This document shows positions 54,983 to 64,000 of a stretch of DNA of 64,000 nt, piece by piece. The translations under genes and the position numbers were made by a program. The notes under the pieces are model-generated. The model was not told the origin of the DNA and ran no database searches. It saw only the letters and a program-made list of their open reading frames with translations. Position 1 is the first letter of the stretch. Each line of letters starts with the position of its first letter. Origin of the DNA: Salvia splendens (Eukaryota; Streptophyta; Magnoliopsida; Lamiales; Lamiaceae); NCBI RefSeq assembly GCF_004379255.2, contig NC_056049.1:5394001-5458000 (forward strand). The letters run 5' to 3'.

Positions 54983-57900
54983 CTACAGATTGCTCGGAAG
55001 GTGGCAAGAATATCTGAGGCTCCTATGCGACGCAAGCACACGTTTTAGAGCAACATCAACTCTGGCACCACCCTCATACATTGATTCGTACAACTTGCTC
55101 ACAAATTGACACAGTTCCTTCTCATCGTCGTCCCATAAACTCATCGGCTGCTCCCCATTTTTGTCAGGGTCGCTGTCTTCCCAATCACTTACTGGACTGG
55201 AGGGTTCAGGGTCGTCCTCTTCTCCTTCGTCGAATCCAATCTCAAACTTGCCATTCTCATAACTACTAAACTCACCTGCCCCATAAAATGATGTCAGCTG
55301 CAATTCTTCAGGCTCAGCAGAAGGGCATATCACAGCTTTGGCACCGGAATCAAGGAATGCTTTCGTCAAAGCTCGTGTAGGACCATATATCCCTCCTGTG
55401 AAAATTATAATTCTGTCCCTCCAAGATCCAACCTGCAAGATACACAAGTCAGCATCATGGCATTCTTGTACTCCGTACTTAACAATTCGACATATTAATG
55501 TCACAGAATCTATGCATATTTTCTGCAATCAAGAGCCCCTTGTGTTGGACAATTGTAAAACCGGTTCTTGGAAAAACACTCTTCGAGGGACAACCTCATC
55601 TAGACAATGTTGAAGTTTCTGACAAAAGCGATTCTAGGTATTACCTTCATTTTTTTCGAAATGAAGAGATTTTAGAAAGTTGGCAAATTTGCAATTTAGG
55701 GTTTAAGTTCTAAGGGAGTCGACCAAATTCGGGATTTTCCAATGTTTTGGCCAGGTATATGCTCTAACGACATAAATGTGACATCTGTTGGACAGACCTC
55801 AAGGACATTAACAGGAGGGATAATGGAGGAGGGTCCAAAGATGAACTGATTTTTAAAGTTCAAGAGTTTAAATGTTTGATTGGACCCAACAACTTTTTAA
55901 GTAAATTTACCAAGGAAATTTTTACAACAAAGTTATCAAACATCTTATAGACTTAAAAGAGATCAAGAGTGCTTAAATTTTTAGTAACCCCAACATTTCT
56001 AGAAGCTTCCATCAGAGGATGAAATCAAGCAAGACTTAATATTACTAATTTACCAGCTCTATAGAGTGAAGAAAGAAAATAAATTAAGAAGTGCATAATA
56101 ATATTAAAAGTTATCTTAGCTCGTATTATCATCCTCCATTTAACAATGGCAGCCTAGATAAACGACTCAAAATAAATTTTTATTACTCATTAGCAAGCTA
56201 CCATAACAGAAAGATCTGTACACATACCATACAACGGACATCTTCTGGAGTCAAGTGCATGGAAGGAACAGTTCTGCGGAACATGTAAGCACCAATTTCT
56301 TGATCATCTTCCATGACCTTCACAATATCATACCAAACATATCAAAATTTTCATCCAAGTGAAAAATAATACTCCCTCCGTCCACAAAATATAGGACACA
56401 TTGTGAATGGCACGGGTTTTAATATGGAATTGGTAAAGTAAGAGGGAAGTAGTGTTAGTGGAATGTGTGGTCCATATTATTAGTAAGAGATAGGGAAAAA
56501 AGTAAGAGAGAAGTTGTTGAAAACTTTCCCTTTTTAAATGTGTTCTATTTTTTGTGGACAACCAAAAATGGCAAATGTGCTCTATTTTTCGTGAACGGAG
56601 GGAGTATGTAATACAAAGAAATAGTGGATCTACCTGTGTTTGGCGCCCTATATATCTGTGGACCACACCCCCAATCTGGAAGTATGGCCTACAAGAAACA
56701 AGATCAGCAACAGTTGAGATGTTGGAAATTACTGATGTATAATTCCTCTTCCTTCCCTTCATCATTGATAGCAAGCTGTATTTCACATTCTGCAGAAACT
56801 TCTCTGCTAATTCTCCAGGTTCTGCTACCACAAATACATCATTCTGCCAACTAATTCAAAAAGGAAGAAAAAAAAAAGATTTAACAATGAATCCAACAAG
56901 ATGAAACTGTATTATAAAGAAGTAATGATGGGTTATAAACCATACCATAAAATGGAGCCTCTTGTGTCATTTTGCAGTGCCAAATGAATTACTCCAACCT
57001 GTGGTGAATTTTGTATTTTCTCATGCAATGATAGAATAGGCACCGCAAGCTGTCTCCTCTTAGGGGGAGACTCAGGGGGTGAAGCAGTTGATTTTGCAGA
57101 ATGGACTCCATCTAAGCTCAAAGGTGGGACTAAATCAATTCTACCCACCTGCTGGGGGCCCATGTCAGGACTGTAAACTAGAGGACTTGATGGGAAGCTT
57201 CCAGTGAACAAAGGTGATGTAAATAGAGTTGGAAGTGCAGATCCTGGAGCAGCCTTCATGGTCCCAAATGCCCCATTGACAAGTGATAATTTTATCCCAT
57301 TACTACCACAAAATGTCTCAAGTGTTCGTGCATGGTGAAAAACTCTACCAGAATCGGGACTATTTGAAGCCTCTATAAGAAGTACACCACGTCTCCAGCC
57401 CAAACAGGCAGTGTTATCATTTGACACTATCACACATACAAAAAAACCAGCTCAATCATTTATAGAATCAACTCAAAATTTGAGGGAAGAAACTAAATAA
57501 TGATTCGGAGTAAAAGGAGACTAGTACCATTTGCTCTGAAAATCTGCCGAGACTTAACACTATCTGAAAATTTATCATCAAGAGTACTCTCGAGCAATCT
57601 TTCAGTGAGATCCTTGAATGACATAGAATTATTCTTAATGTACTCATCTGTAGCGCCCTCTAACTTTAACCAGACTGCTGGATCAGTCTCATCGAGTTCC
57701 ATGTCACAACGTTCATCAACTGTACAAGCAATCATACTTAGGGATAACTATTAAACAAAATAAGTGGGGCATAGTCCTGAAAAAAAAATATGTGCGTTAC
57801 TCAGGTATTTCGAACTCTGAAAGAAGAATGGATCCATAATTAGCCAGAAATGATTCAAGTTCAATTGATTAAATTATAGATTATATATGCTCCTCAATAT

Positions 57901-60900
57901 TTCAAATTAAGTTTTGCTTGTACTAACAAAGTTACATCAGCATTAGAAGTACATGAAATGAATCAGGAACCTTTCTTTCTAATATTTCATCTCTCTTTTA
58001 TCTGCTGCCTGTCCAGAACTTGTTTTATCCAATTTATTCTTGTACCCTTCTAAACACAATAGTGGCAGAGTGGCAGTCACAAACTACTCCCTCCGTTCCA
58101 CAGTAGTGGAGTCATTTTGCCATTTTGGTTCGTTCCACAATAGTGGAGTCATTTCCCTTTATAGCAAAAGTCAACACATTTTTTCTCACTTACTTTACTC
58201 TCTCTTACTTTATTATCTCTTCATCTCTACCTTTTTCATTTCCTACTTTATTCCTCCTTTATTTAACTCACTTAACAATAGTTTTCTTAAATCGCGTGCC
58301 GAAAGAAAAAACGCCTCCACTACCGCGGAACGGAGGGAGTATTTGATAATAACAGAATTTATTCATGATGATATGTATATTTCTCCTGAACCATCATATA
58401 GATCTAATTTGTGTTAAATCTTAGTATCATGTATTTTGTCTGTCACAACTCACAAGATAAGATGTCTAATATTTTGATTGCAAGATTATATTCAATCTAC
58501 AATATATTAAGTGGGAATAAGTTCTCAAGTTACAGTGAGAGAGATTTCTACCTTGATATCGAGCTTAGCGACATGGCATAATATTTGTAGACTCATTAGA
58601 AGAGACTTAAAAGATAATAAGTCGTGAACTTTTTATCTAATAATAAACTTTTGCACTTTAGGCGAAGAGTTGAGGACCTATATTTATGTCAAAAATCTAT
58701 ATTTTTCAAATACTCCACATATTTCAAATCTTTAGCGGGAAATACAAGTTTGCTTAGTGGTCCTTACAACAGCAAAGCACTATAAGCTTCTGTTAAAACT
58801 TTACCTGGATTGAATCGAAAATATTGTACATCTGGCAGCATAGGAAGCAATGTAGTTAAAGTTTCCTCCACGCGGTCAACAGAGCAAGCACTATCAATCA
58901 AAACTTGTCCAGTGTCCAAATAGCGCCAGCCACCTTTGCGAACCTAACAGGGCAGAAAAACAGAGAACTGAGTACCTATTGCTGGAAAGGCAACACAACC
59001 AAATCTGACAGAAGTAAAGCATAGAAAATAGCAAGCAATATTACAATGGCTGGGGAAAAAGGGGGGAGAGGGGGAATCCATATCAGTATCTGAAGGGAAA
59101 TAGAGAGTCCTTTGATACCTTTGCTGGAACAGACCCACAGCCAATTGAAACTAAACAATCAATTTTAGAATCAGGCCACAAAAGTTGTGCTTCTCGTATG
59201 GCAAAAATTGTAGGATTATTAGCTACAATAGCCCCATCTTGCCAGCGATATATACCTGTGGCATAAAAAGTTAAGAAAATGTAGACAATGAAAGTTTCCG
59301 TTGAGATCCATCTATCATATGGACAAAATAGACAAGAAAAGTGTCCCAGAAGGCACAAAAAAGGAAAGTACCATCATAAAAATCATCTAAATAATATGGT
59401 GCCGCGGATGACGCTCTTATAGCCTGCCATACTTGATGCTTGCAACTTCCAATAAAAGCATTTCTCTTGTATCCAACCTGAGCTCCAGTAGTCACAACTC
59501 CTTGTACCCCACTTATCAAGTTCTCAGAAACTGCAAAAGAAAGCTCTGGTGTTCCAGCAGGGTACTGCGATTAAGAGGATATAGTCATTATAAGGCAACT
59601 AAAAGAATCCCCTCAAACACAAGAAGAACAACCATTAACAGCTACTAAATGGAAAGCACCAAACCTGGTAATTACGAAATATAAATGGCTGAGCTGGTGC
59701 GACACTGACCAGAGTAGACACAACAAAAACTTTGGGAACCTTTTTAACAGATGACTCTATCAGGAGATCTCCATCCTCTTCAGCACACATCTCCTTCAGT
59801 AGCTTCTCGAACTGATCTGCACTGTGCTGGAAGAAGAATCCAATTAATATGGAACCTCATGATGAATTCTAAATGGTGGTTGGTATGTAGGTTTGGGAGA
59901 CAATAGATGAGAGTGACAAAAGAGGATTGCTTGGTGTGGGGGAATCATTCCACCACCAACACTTCCATTCCCAAAAGTATGTATGGGCCATAAAACCTAC
60001 AAATAGGGGCATGGAGCACCAGAAGAGAGACTACCAGCAGTATAACATACTTTATTGTGTCTTTTCATTGGACTAAAAAAATGGCTGAATAGCCAAAAAG
60101 TATTGTACAAAATTTGGAAATTAAAGGAACGGAAGAGACGAGAAGAGAACAGCAGTATAACATACCTTAGATCCATGAACTACAACGCGGAAACTCTGTG
60201 ATGAGCTCTTGTAAAGTTGGTCCAGTTTTTCTCTCCATGTTGCTGCTTCATTTTCCTTATGAACAGATTCAGCAAACACAAGTTTACCTTGAAAAATGAG
60301 AGAAAAATTAATTATGTGACAGAAGGAGAATAATAATGATAAAATGTGGTCGGGAGAGAGAAAAGCAAAAAATGAGGCTCCTTATGGGGAAAAAAAGAAA
60401 AGAAAAATTACCAAGGTCTTTGTATATTTCTTCACACTTTTCCAAGGACATTAATTTTATTCCAAGAGCAACAGCAAGCATACCACCGGTAGATGTTCCA
60501 CAAATAAGGTCAAAAAGCTCATGAATTTGCTTTCCAGTGCCCTTCTCGATTTCTCTTAGCATCTTAACTGTCGCCAATCCTTTCATTCCACCACCATCCA
60601 TTGTAAGTATGCGTAATCCTCGCTTGGGAACCTGTCTTGCTTTTATAGCACGGCGCAGAATCTCATTCTCCCCTAAAATGACAAATGTGAGAGATGTAAG
60701 ACACTCTGCCCCAATCTATGTTAGATCATTAAATTATTCTTGCAAGAACACACCTAATATTGCAAGAGCACGGGCTGCAGCTTTACATACACGTGGCTCA
60801 GATGCAGCTGTTAGTCGCAGAAGAAGTTCGCGCAGACTTTCTGATGTGACAAGAGCACGTCGGTTTTCCAAACAAAAGGCAAAATTGCCAATAGCAAACA

Positions 60901-63832
60901 GCGCTAACCTTTGGACCTAAATCAGAAAACCTTCATTTTGAGCTAAACCATTGGCAAGAGATGATGTGAAAATATACACGTAAAAGAAACACTAGTGGAG
61001 CTTGCCTCTGGGTTCTTGTGAGCACACAATAACTTCAGTGACTTCAAAATTTCTTTTGTCAGCATTTTCTGAGCTACAATATCTGATGTAAAAGCTAACT
61101 TGACCATAACTTGTAAGACAGAGATAACTTCCCTTGACCCAGTGGATTTCAGCACTCTCTCAATAGGTTGCATGATGTCAGATTTCATAAGTTCCATTGC
61201 TACTGAACCATCTGAAGCAAGATTTGAGAGTGCAGAGCAAGCTTGTTCGACCTTACAAAAATAAAATAAAATTTTAAGTAAGACATATTAGCAAAAATTA
61301 CTGCATTTATTTATGAACCGGAAGCATACCACATGCTGATTTTCACTACTTATCATACTTATGAGCTGCCGTACTGCATTCTCATCTTTTCCCACCACCA
61401 CACGGTTTCCCTCATCTTGCATTATCTTAGCAAGAGCAGATGCCAGCAAGGGGTGATGGCAAGAAGAAAAACGGAATACGAGAGAAAAGAAGGCACTCAG
61501 TTTATGCCGAGAAGCAACAAAATAAGAACTATTCTCCATCTGAATCAACCAAGAAAAGGAAGGTATAATTCAACTTAAGAGCCTTTACACTTGGTTTGGC
61601 TACTAATTACTGAATGGTTCATCATCATACCTCAATCTGTACATTAACTGTTACCAAGTTCTCATCGGCCACAATCCGAATATTTGCAAGGGACAAGTGT
61701 CGAAGTTCATTCAGTGGCAAAATATCAGGAAGAAATTCAAGGGGGTTCCCGAAAAGTCTCAATACATGCAACTCTGACATAGCCCTGTCAACGAGCTGAA
61801 GACAAGTATTAAGCTTTGGAAAAATATCCAAGATATCACCAGGGAAATTTTCTATAAATAAAGCATGGAAAAAAGTACTACTTATGTGCACTTTTATTTG
61901 TTAGAATTAAGCCCGTATACTAGCCTATATGTTAAATATGAGTGACACCCTATACTTTCATTTGTGTTAAAGGCTAGGTCCTTGTGCTACATGAATAATA
62001 ATGGACTAACTAGCTTTAAAATAAAGAAAAGTAGAGGGTCTAGGTTTTTATAGAGAGATTTAAGTTTTAAGATTAAAAAGTGAAATCTCAATGTTAACAA
62101 ATAGAAGTAAATGTATCCAATTAAAAAAAGAACATTAAAAGTATAAGCACCAAAATATATTCCTTAAGCAAACAAAGCGAAAGGTGAAAAAATTGACCTG
62201 AAATCAAGAATAGGGCGAACCAGCTTGTTGTGTTCCAGGGACAATTCAACAAGACCAGCACACTGCCTTAGTTCAACTGCTTGCATCCCAACAAAGATTA
62301 CAAAGGATATTAGGACAAGTTCCTAGGTCATGCTATTGCGTGTATCTCATAATAATTTATTTTTATATCTAGATTAGTTGCTGCAGTAGCCAACGTTAAT
62401 CCTCCATCATATAAGGGGGGGGGAACCAGAAAAAGAATCCAACTCTTACCAGGCACGGAAACAAGCATGTTATAGTCTACAGCAAGAACTTTCAAGTGTT
62501 TCAGCTCACCGAGCTCAGGTGGCAAAACTGACAGCTTGTTGTTATCAAGATAAAGTTTCTCAAGAAGAGGAAGACGGGTTATCTCAACTGGCAATGCCTG
62601 AATATAATACAACTCAAGTAAATAGGCAATTACATTGTCAAAGTTCTTCTGAATAGACACCCTACATGATTACAAAAAGTAATCGAAAACTGAATTCCAA
62701 GATAACTGGGCTTAAACATGCGTAAATTAAATGAGTATAAGGAGATACAAGCATACTGACTCCGCCACTAGTAGCAATAAACATATGCACGTATCAATCT
62801 TCAAAAATTTAAATAAATATGAAAAAGGGAGAAAGGAAATGTCCAGGATTGACCAGAAAGTAGCGCTAGTAAGCAAAGCAAAGAGACATAGAAGAGTTAA
62901 AAGTTAAAACTGTTCTCAAATACTGCAAGGATATAGACTTTGAAAACTAAGAAAGACAAACATTAGCATTTTCAGACACAAGCAGATAACAAGTGGAGAA
63001 GACTAAATAAAACTAGGAGATATAATCACTGGAACAAAAACAAACTTACACATTTTTACATTACATGTCATGCAGTAAGATGCGTAAGATCCGTAAATTC
63101 ATTATGCGTCAAATTCATTATGTACAAAGATGCGTAAATTATGGGAATGATCAGAAAGCATGGCTATCCTAAGTATCTGACAAAGAAAACACTTACTGAT
63201 AATCCAAGACCACAAAGGCTGACAACAGAAACATTTCGCCAATGATCAGGACATTCAGACTCTGTAGCCACCCCATCTGCAACCCCATTGGCAAAATTCG
63301 ACCTCATCAGCTTCACCAACACCCCCATTCCGCCATCAGTCTGTTGCCCCGATCCCGCCACTTTCCACATCAAAACCCCCTTCAGCGAATCCCTCCTCTT
63401 CATCACCCTCATCTCTAAACTCACCGTCTCCATTCCCTCGCCTTCACCGCTCTCCAGATCAAGCTCGGAATCCCCATTTTGCACCCTCTCCGTCAGCTCA
63501 ACTTCCACAGTGTCCTGCGGCGTCGGCAGGGCGACCATCACCTGCGATTGCAGCTTGAGAGCCACTTGATCCTCGTCGGCGGCGGCGTTCCACTCCAGTT
63601 CGATCTTAATCCCTAACTGATCCTGATTGGATTTGGTACTGGCGACAGGGGCGGCGGAAGTGGAGGCGGCGGCGGATGCATCCTCCTGAGAAGAGGGGGA
63701 TGAGCCCGATAAGGCGGGTGACGACAGCGATGACCTCGGCGATGCGTTATCGATAGTGTCAGCGTCCTGGCCGTAGCTCAATGTGAGGTGGAAGACTTCC
63801 GTAGGGCGCTTCCAGCCCAGTCCCCACGACAT
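54983..63832 (-). CDS. pPLAI: Patatin-like phospholipase A, LRR/ARM type (pPLA-I)
   Basis: Lipid acyl hydrolase of the pPLA-I class, releasing fatty acids from membrane lipids and linked to defence and oxylipin signalling. Eighteen exons: 63832-63197, 62597-62450, 62276-62198, 61784-61631, 61539-61330, 61251-61006, 60916-60754, 60672-60412, 60287-60166, 59826-59665, 59564-59372, 59255-59119, 58943-58805, 57719-57528, 57426-56946, 56850-56634, 56317-56228, 55432-54983. They sum to 1359 aa in frame. N-terminal MSWGLGWKRPTEVFHLTLSY; leucine-rich repeats ~213-330; ARM-like helices ~350-545; patatin domain from ~570 with the oxyanion DGGGMKG, nucleophile elbow GTSTGG (Ser ~606) and catalytic WQDGA Asp ~798. 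The acidic C-terminal region follows. Close in length to the Arabidopsis family member. Intron 6 uses a GC donor, and two introns hold Stowaway MITEs. Confidence 0.95.
56372..56604. mobile_element. Stowaway MITE in a pPLA-I intron
   Basis: CTCCCTCCGTCCACAAAATA at one end and GTGAACGGAGGGAG at the other, with TA on both sides (56370-56371 and 56605-56606). It lies in intron 16, only 29 bp from exon 16's donor end at 56634. Confidence 0.93.
58087..58339. mobile_element. Stowaway MITE in a pPLA-I intron
   Basis: CTCCCTCCGTTCCACAGTAG at one end and CCGCGGAACGGAGGGAG at the other, with TA on both sides (58085-58086 and 58340-58341). It lies in intron 13 (58804-57720). Confidence 0.93.
60917..61005 (-). 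other. GC-AG intron of pPLA-I
   Basis: Exon 6 ends AACCCAGAG and the intron opens GCAAGC instead of GT. The acceptor TTTAG precedes GTCCAAAGGTTAGCG (VQRLA). The frame and the conserved NPE-VQR protein junction require this donor. The nearest GT downstream would insert unrelated residues. Confidence 0.8.
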
Positions 63833-64000
63833 TGACGCCGATTTAAGATAATGCTACCCTCAAAATGTTTACTTTTCAGTTGCTTCGATTAGTAGCACCG
63901 CGATCCAGCGAAATTGATCCAGCAATGCGGATTGGCTGATTCTGCAATCGATTAATTCAATTCACTACGATCAAAGCCGTCTGCATTTCGTACGATACGT
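63833..64000 (-). promoter_or_regulatory. pPLA-I 5' leader / proximal upstream region
   Basis: The 168 bases upstream of the pPLA-I start codon to the window edge. They probably contain 5' UTR. No obvious TATA box, and the promoter is probably partly outside the window. Confidence 0.45.

Overview
This is a nuclear segment of a flowering-plant genome. The genes are intron-rich, AT-rich non-coding DNA dominates, and plant-specific families (NPH3/BTB, X8, class I formin, BT BTB-TAZ, pPLA-I) sit among dense transposons. The style of the MULE (PB1-like N-terminus plus SWIM finger) and of the repeats suggests an asterid eudicot, perhaps Lamiales; that placement is inference from general familiarity, not from a search.

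Layout. 1-7 kb: an NPY-like NPH3 gene on the minus strand, then a tRNA-derived SINE. 7.5-22 kb: a duplicated small gene of unknown function. Copy 1 has a Harbinger element, a small TIR element and a full-length copia retrotransposon lodged between its apparent 5' leader and its coding exons, and it has lost one splice donor. Copy 2 looks intact. A hAT-type MITE and a truncated WAK-like kinase pseudogene lie between the copies. 22.5-23.7 kb: an X8 glucan-binding secreted protein on the minus strand. 25-31.7 kb: a cluster of foldback elements, all bounded by (TA)n, two of them near-identical 1.6 kb copies, plus a minisatellite-filled element. 33-39.3 kb: a decayed copia integrase, a Stowaway MITE, a Harbinger-like element holding a GRF-type zinc-finger ORF with a hydrophobic tail, and a GC-rich hAT-like element. 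40.2-48.1 kb: a formin (+) convergent with a BTB/TAZ gene (-), with an 858-bp near-perfect palindrome between them. 48.9-54.4 kb: a Harbinger MITE, a Stowaway MITE, and a MULE with ~110-bp TIRs and a 9-bp target duplication. The MULE carries a core-deleted transposase on one strand and an intact GRF-finger/coiled-coil/tail-anchor gene converging on it. 55-63.8 kb: an 18-exon patatin-like phospholipase pPLA-I gene on the minus strand.

The host genes show no operon-like logic. They are independent plant genes for auxin/phototropism-type signalling (NPH3), cell-wall callose binding (X8), actin nucleation (formin), CUL3-adaptor/transcription signalling (BT) and lipid hydrolysis (pPLA-I). The most unusual content is in the mobile elements: two unrelated DNA-transposon superfamilies each carry a GRF finger with a C-terminal membrane tail, and in the MULE that gene sits where mudrB sits in maize MuDR. 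Exon coordinates were derived by hand from splice consensus and reading-frame bookkeeping; every multi-exon model reported as intact adds up to a whole number of codons.
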